Assembly: GCF_964340395.1 (NCBI RefSeq)
Contig: NC_135555.1
Coordinates: 3,580,001-3,644,000 of the forward strand
DNA from: Glandiceps talaboti
Taxonomy: Eukaryota > Hemichordata > Enteropneusta > Spengelidae
Reading direction: 5' to 3'
DNA length: 64,000 nt
The first letter of the stretch is position 1; every line of letters begins with the position of its first letter. Positions 34,293 through 64,000 of the stretch are shown here, in pieces. The position numbers and the translations under genes are program-made. The notes below the pieces were generated by a model. It searched no databases, was not told the DNA's origin, and was given only the letters and a program-made list of their open reading frames with translations.

Positions 34293-34653
34293 CAATTATA
34301 ATTATATATAGGGTTCTAATGTATACATCTATGATCTAATGTTGACCATGAAAGATCACACCAAGGACATGTGTACATGACAAATTACAGAATAATAGTA
34401 AACAACTTTTCATTGTCTATCCCAAGGGATACCTTCAACCCTGAGTGCAGGCGTGCCGAATCACACATCCCTGAATTTCATTGCTTTTATAATATTACAA
34501 AATCTCATTTCCATTGTCTTCTTTTTTCTTGGCACAAGGATAACCTTATAAAGGAAAATGTATCTCCTGAAATTGCCAAAAAGAAAATGAACAACATACG
34601 AAAAAATATACAAAGGGGCATTTTTGGTTAGATATGTCATGGTTTTACACCTG

Positions 34654-34761
34654 TTTACAGAATTTCCCAGTAAGATAAATATCCGCGTGTACAAACGTCT
34701 AATAGACGTCTAATAGACGTTTGTACACGCGGATATTTATCTTACTGGGAAATTCTGTAAA
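34654..34761. repeat. Perfect 48-bp inverted repeat with 12-bp centre
   Basis: Arms 34654-34701 and 34714-34761 are exact complements. The centre ATAGACGTCTAA is itself mostly palindromic. There is no target duplication or transposon end. Confidence 0.95.
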
Positions 34762-35138
34762 TTGTTTGGTCTACAACAAAGTGGCGTAGAAGCTAAATTT
34801 GGCTAATTATCAACGCTATTACTCTGAGTATTGGCATATATACAACTAAATAGTTTGGCGCGTTTCTGTCCTTGGTCAAAGTGAAGAGAAAAAAAGTATG
34901 TGATGTGGGAGATGCCAGATGTATTGTATAAATTGTACAGATACGCATCGGCCTCTGATCAGATAGCTATAGCTATATAACACAATCAAATTTGCCGTGT
35001 CATAACAGTTCCATGGTAATCTTGAAGAAGATAAATTCTTGTAAGCAAGAATATAGACCCGTATCAGTTTAATACAATGTTGAAGTTTGAGCGAAACTTC
35101 CCGATTACATGATGTAACACACCCGTGTTTTTACCGGT

Positions 35139-35192
35139 GGTTTTTACCACTCGTCCGTACGGCTGGACTTCCGACCTCTTGTCATTCAAACC
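35139..35192 (+). pseudogene. Decayed partial copy of SLC43A3-like exon 1
   Basis: It reproduces TTTTTACCACTCNTCCGTAC and GGCTGG, then jumps to TTCCGACCTC and TGTCATTCAAACC. These are segments of the first exon at about 35832-35862 and 35903-35930, with about 40 bp between them missing here. It lies about 0.6 kb upstream of the ATG in the same orientation, so it is a local duplicate fragment, not a usable exon. Confidence 0.75.
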
Positions 35193-35740
35193 ATTCACTT
35201 GAGTATTAACTGAACTATCTACATAACACTAGTTCAAAATCATACATGATACGGCCTTTATATTTTAACGTATCAATGACCCAACAATAATACAACGACC
35301 AAGCGTTTGTGGTGGGCCTATTGTCAAGTTTTGTGGTGAAATCTTTATCTTACTGATAGTAGAATTGCATGCAATAAAACCAAATGCAGATAAAGAACTC
35401 TATACAATAAAACGAAAGTCCCTATTACGTCATTTTTGCATTAAAATGGCGTAAGTGTATTGCATCAGCTGACCTCCCTTCAAAATACGATGCTTTTCGC
35501 TTGCTAAATACACCCCCGTATAAAGAATGGTATGATCCGTTGCCGTTAATCATAGAATGTAGAGAGAGCCAGTACAGACAATACATGTACTGCGAATGAC
35601 TTGTCGATGTTTTAAAGTAATTATAATGTCGCTCGACCAACGACGAAGCCGTAATATTTCTAGCGTATGGCAAGGAAGTTGATTTATCTGTGTTTTCGTA
35701 AGAGGTATGTTTGTGAACTGCGTAAAACGTTCATACAACC

Positions 35741-55841
<20,101 letters not shown>

Positions 55842-56044
55842 CCACAGACAAGTACTTGTCCGTGATATGACGAATGAACCGTACGCGTACGCCCTCAGTG
55901 TTGGACTGTGGTATGACGTTAATTCCTCGACTACCAGGAGTTGTGTACAACCTTGGAGTTTCACACTTTCTATGCATTGTTAAAGGGAAGTTCTATGGCA
56001 ACGTGAGCGTGTCTGCAACCGAAACATAAATTTACTCCGAAGAT

Positions 56045-56100
<56 letters not shown>

Positions 56101-58252
56101 GTACTCTATTGAAGTGTGCTAAATTAAAATTGGGTTTCTTGGAGAAAGTATTAGATGGCTAGTAAAAAATCTGGTTGAATGTAAATGTTATGTATAGTTG
56201 TAGAGAGGGCCTTCATAAACATACTACATCGATAATATGATGTATACATTTATTCATTTTTAATTGGGACGTTATGTCTACTTTGACTTTGTATATTAAA
56301 CTTTGAACATACCTCATTTCTTGCCGGATATGTTTCACCAAGATAAAATATTCAGGGCCGAGGGTGGATGGTGCACGTGGACGTCACCATTGCCGCCAAA
56401 CACCAAATGATGTGTTTGCACTTTTGGTGATTTCATGAATTACAGCCCGTTTACTCGTGAGTTTAGATACAGTAATTTTACTATTTTTGTAAGTTACTGC
56501 CATGGGGCAATGTGATCCACAACAATGAATACGACTTCGAGTATTAACCTTCTTTGGAAATGTACGAGTCCCCAGGCTGAAAGCCGGGATATTGATGCCT
56601 AAAAGGGCTTGATAAGTATGTTTAGAGATGTTTAGATAATGTTTTACACCGACACTACAGTGTGTGTCTTGTAGCAGGGTAAATCGACACCTGATTTTGT
56701 TGGAATGTGTAATTGAAGTTCAACAGTGTCAACTTTCCATAAAAGGATGTACGTACAGTCTTTGTATCATCGCTGTCAGCATTTTCAGTCTCTAACAGTA
56801 CTGGACCAAAATGATCTTGTTTCTCTGTGCAATTGTCACTTCTAGACTGTAAATTTTGAATTGTGGTGATCTGTGTCTGTCAATTCTTGAATTGTTATTA
56901 AGACTCTGTTGAGAGAGTTTGATCACATGACGCAACTTATTAGTCGAGTGTTTGTATTCGTTAGCATACAGGTTAAAGTCACGGCATTGCTATGCTCCAA
57001 AACGTTGCTATACAAGGCCTTTCGAATCTTTAAACTTGCACTGACTAAATTTGACAACCATGAGTTTTTTTGTCGCAACCTTTGAATGATCTTTTTGACT
57101 GTGTTCCCATTCTTGGGGCACTATTTTAAATCAATACTAAAAAAAAACCTTTTCAATATTGGCCTTGATATCGTTACCAGTAGATTTTGATATGTTATTG
57201 TTGTTTTTTCAAAAATTGCGCTTTAGATATTTTTATTTGAATTACCTACATGCCTTGACAAGTCCACATACATGCATCGTACATCTCAGACCACTATTTT
57301 ATGTACTCGGCTGAGCTTACATGTATAATATGGATTCCGACTCGGAATTAATCAATATTTAGTAAACAAAACAAAAACTGCCAGGATCTTGTCGACAACG
57401 AACCAACCGATAATTTTATAACTCAGCATGTGTGTGGACAATTTGGGATATCCATATACCGTACTTCAAACTTTGTAAAGCACAATTTGATTGGTCAACT
57501 TGTATGGCGGCCATATTGATATATTTTTCTAGTTTTCCTAGTTCACCAAGCAATTTTGCCATTATTGGTTCAGTACTTCGACCCTTACAACACTGCTTTG
57601 GAGCTTTACGTTTAGATATATTTATGCTATCACTATATTTAGTCCCTATTGGACTTCAGAAAACGTTTCTTCACTAACACTACTTCCATAGCAAGTGTAA
57701 CTTTCACTCTCAGATCAAGTGCAAATTGTTAAAAATTATACAAAATTCTTAGAATTAGTAAGTAGTAATTATTTTTCAGTGAACTCAGGTGATGGTGTTG
57801 ATTCAAAGGTGATATTTACAATGTTGTGAAAAGATTGATGAACACGAGACTCTTTGTAATATTATAATGTAAAAGATGTTTTTGTTTTACAAAGCTTTAT
57901 ATTAAGCAAACTGACAGGGAAATTTTCATGAAATATTGTGTTTATTACATTATTTACTTCAGATGAAAAAGGGAAATTTTGAGTATACTTGAGGTGTATT
58001 GTGTAGTGGTTGAATGATTTGAATAAAGTATGATTCTTATTCCAAAAAAGTTGGTCTAACCAATACAGAAGAACATTTTCCAGAATTTCAAAATTAATCA
58101 TATGCAAACCACCACCATCATGACTTGGTATTGTCAAAACCTACTGATAAAACAGGCACACTCAGTTGAAACTGCTTTATAGCGCGTCTAACAAAAATAG
58201 AGGGCGCCCTTGCAAGTCCGTCATAATATACAGTTTCTACTGCTGACCTGTT
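55842..58252. other. 3' flank of the SLC43A3-like gene
   Basis: It holds the 3' UTR and intergenic DNA. An ATTAAA at about 56297 is a possible poly(A) signal. A GT microsatellite lies at 56048-56098. A CCAAT/ATTGG and ATGGCGGCCAT (YY1-like) pair near 57487-57513 resembles a promoter, but the open frame that follows (57 codons) matches nothing I know. Confidence 0.4.
56048..56098 (+). repeat. (GT)n microsatellite
   Basis: A pure GT run about 200 bp past the SLC43A3-like stop, probably in its 3' UTR. Confidence 0.95.
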
Positions 58253-58506
58253 GACTGTCGACAGTCGTTCGTGCCTTTATTGCTACATTTTATCTAAAAC
58301 TAAAGTCGTCGCCTCGCTCCGGATCCGATCCGGAGCAATACTATAACCCATGTAACCGCGTCCTGATCAGCGAGTGCCGGAGGCACTCAGTTTGTGCCTT
58401 CGGCGGCAATCGCAGTTCCTATCAGTACGCATTATATTCAGTGCTACGGAGCGAGGCGACGACTTCGTTTTAGATGAAACGTAGCAAAAAGGGACTGTTG
58501 ACAGTC
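58253..58506. mobile_element. Foldback element, 254 bp
   Basis: Outer inverted ends GACTGTCGACAGTC / GACTGTTGACAGTC continue inward through TTGCTAC, TCTAAAAC and AAGTCGTCGCCTCGCTCCG and its complement. The interior is GC-rich with a second hairpin-prone segment (GCCGGAGGCAC, GTGCCTTCGGCGGC). No clear target duplication. It is a non-coding DNA transposon or foldback repeat. Confidence 0.75.
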
Positions 58507-58930
58507 TACTGAACTGTCACATATTGTGTAATGCTAGTTTGTGTTATTTCTACTGTCTGTTCACCGCGTAAGGCATGGCATGGCCGCAGTTGTAGATATC
58601 TTGACTTACTTTATCCCTACTTTTACAAAGAACTGGGGTTTGTGTGGGTCCTCAGCTAGCTGCAATATTTGTAACTTTAGTTTTTTTTTATTGGAAAATT
58701 GATTTTTTTTTGTCACTCAATGTTAGCTCTGTGTTTACACGTAGTAATAGCACACGAATGAGTTATCTGGTACTCTGCGCGCACATGAAAATTTAATTGT
58801 GAAAAAGAAACTAAACAGTAGACTAAACTAATATCAGGAGCACTGTGCCCCTTTCAACTTGCCTAAATTACAAACACCCAGCATCAAAACAAAAAGTCGC
58901 TTTGACTGAGACTCAGACCTGAGCTGAGGA

Positions 58931-59016
58931 TAGTCTCGGTTACCAGAATCAAGAATCGTCTGGGGTGGTCTCGTAGGCAGAGCCCCCAGCGGCGAGAGGC
59001 TGGGTAACCGAGACTA
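58931..59016. repeat. Short inverted repeat with TAGTCTCGGTTACC ends
   Basis: Left end TAGTCTCGGTTACC and right end GGTAACCGAGACTA are exact complements. The flanking 9-mers do not match, so no target duplication supports insertion. It may be one end of a larger repeat. Confidence 0.55.
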
Positions 59017-59681
59017 CCGTCACTCACGCAGGTTGAGCACCCTGCAAGAGTGCCCTCAACGTGCCACAAGAACATTAATCGCTGATAAATCTCGTTATAG
59101 GTTATTATACGTTGCAACGCTGATGAAATTACGTACAATATTGGGTGGGCAATGGGCCCAGAGCGGGGGTGGGGGGTGGGGGAGAGGGGTAACTCCATGG
59201 GTAACATTACGGGTAGACTAACGTTGAAACCCAATGTGTTGTGATACCAATGTTATGCAAAACGTATACCCTTTCTGATACCAAAGCCAGGGCTCCAGGG
59301 AAACTAGCCCTATGCGAACTGTTCTTCCAATCTGTAATAGCTGTACATCTGATGGGAAGAAATAAACAACAAAGAGACCATTTGGAAAACAATGGAAAAC
59401 CTGAACTTGACAGAAAAAAAATATAATAAAAAAATCTACCTAGCCCACCCATTCTAAAATTGAGCGTGATCGGAACCACACAACTTTTTTATCAGACCAA
59501 ACCAGAATTGTCAACTCTTTTTTCACAAGGCAAGCCATTGGGCCTGTCTTTTAATAAAAAGAAGAAAAAAGTTGTAGACTTGTAAAATGTATTCATGTTC
59601 AATTCCCACTGGAGTTGGAGAAATGATTTTTACTGATGACCATTGATTGTATAGACATAAAGGATTATTGTTACACAAAAT

Positions 59682-59750
59682 CTGTATGGAGTAGTGGTTA
59701 TAGTATTGGACTTCAAAGCCAAAGCTTGAAAATGCGTACTGGTTCGATTC
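59682..59750 (+). mobile_element. tRNA-like SINE head
   Basis: TGGAGTAGTGGTTATAGTAT resembles an A-box region, and GGTTCGATTC at 59741-59750 is a good B box. The expected SINE body is replaced by the G-rich repeat. Confidence 0.55.
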
Positions 59751-59852
59751 GGGGGCAATTGTCCGGGGGGAGGGGGGGGGGGGGCAGTTGTCCTTCGGGG
59801 GCAATTGTCCGGGGGGCAATTGTCCGAGGAGGGGGGGGGGGCAGTTGTCCTA
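59751..59852 (+). repeat. G-rich minisatellite
   Basis: Units of GGGGGCAATTGTCC / GGGGGCAGTTGTCC alternate with long G runs. Strong potential for G-quadruplex on the plus strand; G-run lengths are probably uncertain in the assembly. Confidence 0.85.
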
Positions 59853-60246
59853 GAATGTGTAGGTGTAGGTGTATGGCATCCTTAACACTAAGTGATCACA
59901 TGCCCAACCATACTAACCCTCCCTTGAAGTTGGGTTTATTTAGACAATACTCATTCAATCTTTAAAGACTAAACCTACACATATGCAGTGCAGTCTCCTA
60001 TATGTATGGGTGTATATAAGCACCTCATCATCACAAACCACAGCCTCTTTTACGACAGTCGAAAAGACGGTGTTAAGGAAGAAATAGCAGCTCTGGGTTG
60101 CGAGAATGAAGCATCTATGACACTTCAGGAATGGAGAAACTAGTGGAGATGAAAGCACGATGGGAATCAAACATGAGAGCACTGTGTTCACACTAGTATA
60201 CTTATATACACAACACTCGGAAGGGTTTTATAAATGAAAGTTGCTC

Positions 60247-60252
60247 TTTATT
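60247..60252 (-). terminator. Possible minus-strand poly(A) signal
   Basis: AATAAA on the minus strand. If used, it would end a long 3' UTR of a minus-strand gene whose coding part lies beyond the right edge, since no exon is seen up to 64000. Confidence 0.3.
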
Positions 60253-61132
60253 CAGCTGTTATGTACTCACAACAGTACCGTACAATTGCACACATAAACA
60301 GTAGTTTTTTCTGTTTTAATTTTTAAAGAAACACAATATGCAAAATCGTGAAATATGCATGTTTTCTCCTTCTTGTTATGGTTCCTTTGTTTTCTAATAT
60401 TGTTCACAATGTTCTAGGATGAAAACTCTTTTCATCCTGACACCATTTTCTTTAGACTCACACCCCTTAAAGTGGTATCTTCCTATTATTATTATCTAAA
60501 AAGAAGGGCAACGTCTATATACCAAGTTGGGGTGGAGCACATGATAAATCGTATAGCAAAAGTTTCCTGTATAAATGGATTTAAATGAACTTGAAACAGG
60601 GCTAAATACAATATAGCTCTCCATGTGATATAAAAAAAAATCTTTTCAACATGGAAATGAGCAGTACAAGCTTGTGTACTTGATGCTATGAAATGTACAA
60701 CTGTGTTATTTTAAGTACTATAGGGCATAGAATGATGACAACTGACAACCAACCACCTTGGTTTATTTTCTTCAAACTTGGCTCAGTCAGACGTAGTGTT
60801 TCACAGGCAAAATTTTTTTTATTTGGGATGAGAGGCTATCTGAAATGACTGTGAACAGAAGAATAGATTTGCTTAGTTAATACTGTTCCCCCCTTTGGAG
60901 GGAAAATCATGTCATTTTTCAAAAACACTAAATCAACATTGGCGAACAACGTGTTGCTGTTAAAACCACTTTCAGTGGACCCTTTGCGTCATAACTAAAT
61001 ATATTGCTACATATTGCATTGAGTATATCTCCCCTTGAAATAAGCCCATCATATATTCAATCACATATTTTTAATATATGATTAATTTTTCTTCATTTTT
61101 GTTTCGCTTGTGTCAAGTAGAGGAAATGTACC

Positions 61133-61733
61133 TTGTGAAACATACAAACTTTTGTTATATGCACCTGGTGAAACATACACACTTTTGTTATATGCACCTG
61201 GTGAAACATAAACATTTTGCTTGCACCTGGTGAAACATACACACTTTTGTTATGCACCTGGTGAAACATATAATCTGTAATGCACCTGGTGAAACATAGA
61301 ATCTGTTATACACCTGGTGAAACATAGAATCTGTTATGCACCTGGTGAAACACAGAATCAGTTATACACCTGGTGAAACAAAGAATCTGTAATGCACCTG
61401 GTGAAACATAGAATCTGTTATGCACCTGGTGAAACACAGAATCTGTTATGCACCTGGTGAAACATAGAATCTGTTATGCACCTGGTGAAACATAGTATCT
61501 GTTATGCACCTGGTGAAACATAGAATCTGTTATGCACCTGGTGAAACACAGAATCTGTTATACACCTGGTGAAACATAGAATCTGTTATGCACCTGGTGA
61601 AACATAGAATCTGTTATGCACCTGGTGAAACATAGAATCTGTTATACACCTGGCGAAACACAGAATCTGTAATGCACCTGGTGAAACATAGAATCTGTTA
61701 TACACCTGGTAAAACATATATAGAATTTTGTTA
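61133..61733 (+). repeat. 28-bp minisatellite with E-boxes, about 20 units
   Basis: The unit is GCACCTGGTGAAACATAGAA plus TCTGTTAT; the first units are longer and more variable. Almost every unit keeps CACCTGGTG, an E-box of the type bound by Snail/ZEB and E-proteins. Confidence 0.95.
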
Positions 61734-62830
61734 TGAATAAAGCATATCTACAACATACACATAGTGGCTAATGCAAGACACCCAACAAAATGGCTGAAAA
61801 CAGAGTAAGTACTTTTAGATGCTCTGCTGAGGTCAACTGGCCATCTCTGTATATATCCATGATCTATTCCCTTCAATGAAAGCCAGCCTGTGCTCAACAT
61901 TTATTACTGCCATCAAATTATGCTTTATATTTCATACATAAGATCAATTAGTTTCTCAAACCATATTAACTCATAACCAAACACCAGTATTTCTTGACTC
62001 ACTTGACAAAAGATATTCTACTAAATGTTGCTTAGTTTGTAAGTGCATGTGTTGGTGCAAAAAATTAACTTTCACTGTTTCAGTTCTTTCCACTTTGTTA
62101 GTATTTGTCACTTTCTCATTATATGTAAGAAGTTGGCTGATCTATCCAGATGAAACAATCAGCATTTAACTAGTCAACTAGTTTGAAGATTCCTCTACAA
62201 ATGTTGGATATAAGAATATGACTGGGTTGTGTCATAAAAACAAAAGAATTGTGAACGTTCGACTTGGATGGCGCTATATAAGAACACAAGATGGCTTTCA
62301 TTGGCATACTTTCAAAACTTTGTCAACATCAAAAGAAGTTATGCTGCATAAATAATTTGTACAACTAAACCTAAAAGTAGATACAGTATCACTTGAATTT
62401 GTTTTGTGAAACTTTAAGATACAAAAATTACTACATTACTTTACTTAATGCCCGCTCTCTTAATAGTTCTTTTTGCATGAAGCATTTTCATGCAGATGTA
62501 CTCTCTCATTTACTCTTTTTAGGTGCAGTACCATCGACACCATATACAGATGAACCATTGGGTTCAACACTTCAAAAATACTTTTTTGTCATATTGCAAG
62601 CAATGCTCCACACTACACTAGCATTATCCCATTACAGAGGGGCACAGCTTTGCTGATACACCCCTGCTACTGCAGTGGAATCTTCTTAAATGAAAAGGAT
62701 GAAAGCATGTCAGGCAGGTGCTTGGGTGGCAGGATAAACAGGGGGGAGGGGAATCTTTCTTAGAGACTTATTTTAGTCTGTAACTGCACAAAGGTTATAC
62801 CAGTGAAAACAAAAGAAAATTTCATGTTCA

Positions 62831-62844
62831 CCACTTGATGGCAG
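62831..62844 (+). promoter_or_regulatory. CTCF-like core motif
   Basis: CCACTTGATGGCAG matches 13 of 14 positions of CCASYAGRKGGCRS. Confidence 0.25.
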
Positions 62845-64000
62845 TCTTTACAAGAGTCATGACGTTACCAAACCAAACGTGAGTGAAACTAAAACTTACA
62901 AAACAGTTTTACTCAGTGATATGATAAGTCAATAAATGGAAATTAAATATTTCTGAAAAAATTTGAAGTACAACATGTAGGTTAGAAATCTACATGCCCT
63001 AAGATGCAGATATACCTTGGTATTCTTTCATGCTGCCAAAGATACTGAAAGGAGCTGGTTATTACGCTCTAATTGCTTCCAAATCTAGGCCTACAGAAGC
63101 TCATCTTTGAGCTCCTGACCACTGATATATTTTTTTTCTTCTGTAACCTTGGTTCTACCTTTGTCACCCATCCACTCTGCCTGACATTTTGGACATTGGA
63201 CATTGGACCAAAGTATCATCAAGACTTACGATATATTTCTGTACAATTTTTTTTTGATGCTCATCACAGCCTAGCACAACACATTCACTGGTAAAAAACC
63301 TGCAACACTTAGCCTGTACAACATGAGTTCTTTTTTTTTGCATTTAGTTCCTTGCAATGCGACAAGCATGCTTTTACCATATGTGTACGTTTTGTCTCTC
63401 AGTAACTGCATGCTGGCATGAGGTGGTGTGTAAATATGTGTTTTTTCTCTTTGTCTTTGAATTCATGTTTTCAGAGGTAGTGCCCAACTTTGTGGCCACA
63501 TCCCAGTCCTTGGCAATGTTTATGAACTAATTCTACAACCTGACCCTTTGAATCGGGTTAATAATGAACAATTGATTGTTTGTTTGTCCCATTCTTTGTG
63601 TGGAATCAACATGATGACATTTACCAAATACTGTCTGTGCTTAGAGCAACAGCTGTGTAACCCCTGACATCTAACCTTTGACCCTAGATACTATAAAGTT
63701 ACTACAAATGAAAGCATTCAGGAAAGCAATGGCAAAGCTAAATGTTGGAGGTTGATGTGATAAAAAGGCTCACTCCTTCAAACTATGCATGATGAATAAT
63801 ACAGCCAATGAATTGCTTGTAGGTGACACAAGCCATGACATGACTGCATTTTGCATACATTTGTAGCCATCTTACTTTATAGCTTTGTAGGCCAACACAC
63901 AGCAAGATCTAATGGGAGCCTTAACAGATATGACAAACTACTCTTTCCCATTGGCCATTTGTCTAATATATTTGTTTGATTTCTGAGTGAAAGTTCTTGC

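Larger units (their letters stand above)
31044..35740. other. Intergenic region with a transposon cluster
   Basis: It separates the divergent chromodomain and SLC43A3-like genes. I recognise no coding sequence. Two overlapping short open frames at about 31366-31580 have no known match. The region holds the MITEs, GC-rich minisatellite, microsatellite, palindrome and exon fragment listed separately. Confidence 0.5.
60253..64000. other. Non-coding right end
   Basis: No convincing exon on either strand. It could be a long minus-strand 3' UTR or intergenic DNA. The only strong structure is the 28-bp minisatellite. A CTCF-like motif with one mismatch lies at 62831-62844. The plus-strand frame at 62523-62656 follows an acceptor-like TTTTTAG but has no recognised similarity. 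Confidence 0.4.

Noticed and set aside
34101-34339. Several overlapping long open frames of MYVC and HTYI repeats
   Set aside because: They are the ATGT microsatellite read in different frames; same for 37556-37947 and 52121-52590.
57432-57677. Possible gene start with CCAAT and YY1-like ATGGCGGCCAT
   Set aside because: The frame gives 57 unremarkable residues and no downstream exon is apparent; noted only within the flank description.
57862-58137. 91-codon minus-strand frame (SHDGGGLHMINFEILENV...)
   Set aside because: Slightly protein-like but no family recognised and no convincing splice sites; AT-rich chance frame is more likely.
58931-59016. Third TAG-end MITE subfamily
   Set aside because: Ends TAGTCT/AGACTA fit, but flanking 9-mers (AGCTGAGGA and CCGTCACTC) do not match, so insertion is not supported; kept only as an inverted repeat.
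62393-62656. Plus-strand frame following TTTTTAG that could be an exon
   Set aside because: No similarity and no downstream donor or partner exon in phase; low support.

Overview
The window looks like AT-rich nuclear DNA from an invertebrate bilaterian animal. The evidence is spliced genes with GT-AG introns of a few hundred bp to several kb, animal-type proteins, many short inverted-repeat transposons, tRNA-derived SINEs, a Penelope-type retroelement fragment and abundant microsatellites. The sequence alone does not settle the phylum. All gene models below were assembled by eye from splice signals, reading phase and remembered family sequences; no search was run.

Layout from left to right. 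(1) 1254-1752, minus: the first coding exon of a type II membrane protein whose remaining exons lie to the left, outside the window. (2) 3065-6424: a 1.69-kb direct tandem duplication of non-coding DNA. (3) 8359-10344, minus: CHTF8, the small subunit of the CTF18-RFC clamp loader, in three exons. (4) 11238-21076, plus (non-coding first exon at about 10.5 kb): UTP4/cirhin, a nucleolar WD40 protein of the SSU processome, in 15 coding exons totalling 685 codons. CHTF8 and UTP4 are head to head around a short shared promoter, the same arrangement as in human. (5) 21241-22575: a 47-bp tandem satellite starting just after the UTP4 poly(A) signals. (6) 26458-31021, minus: a four-exon gene encoding a chromodomain, a Ser/Thr/Lys-rich linker and one C-terminal transmembrane helix. 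This is a tail-anchored chromatin reader and the most interesting protein in the window. (7) 31.6-34.3 kb: a cluster of small transposons and a long ATGT microsatellite. (8) 35741-55841, plus: an SLC43A3-like nucleobase transporter in 11 exons whose introns carry a Penelope fragment, MITEs, SINEs, a 61-bp minisatellite and long microsatellites. (9) 55.9-64 kb: no convincing coding sequence; a foldback element, a G-rich repeat, a 28-bp E-box-containing minisatellite and a possible 3' end of a minus-strand gene lying beyond the right edge.

Functionally the genes are mostly housekeeping: CHTF8 (replication and cohesion), UTP4 (ribosome assembly) and a purine-base transporter. The chromodomain membrane protein is predicted to link methylated chromatin to the nuclear envelope. 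The rest of the window is a good record of small DNA transposons: several insertions still have readable target-site duplications, including a family with TAG...CTA ends and 9-bp duplications present in at least four, probably five, copies.
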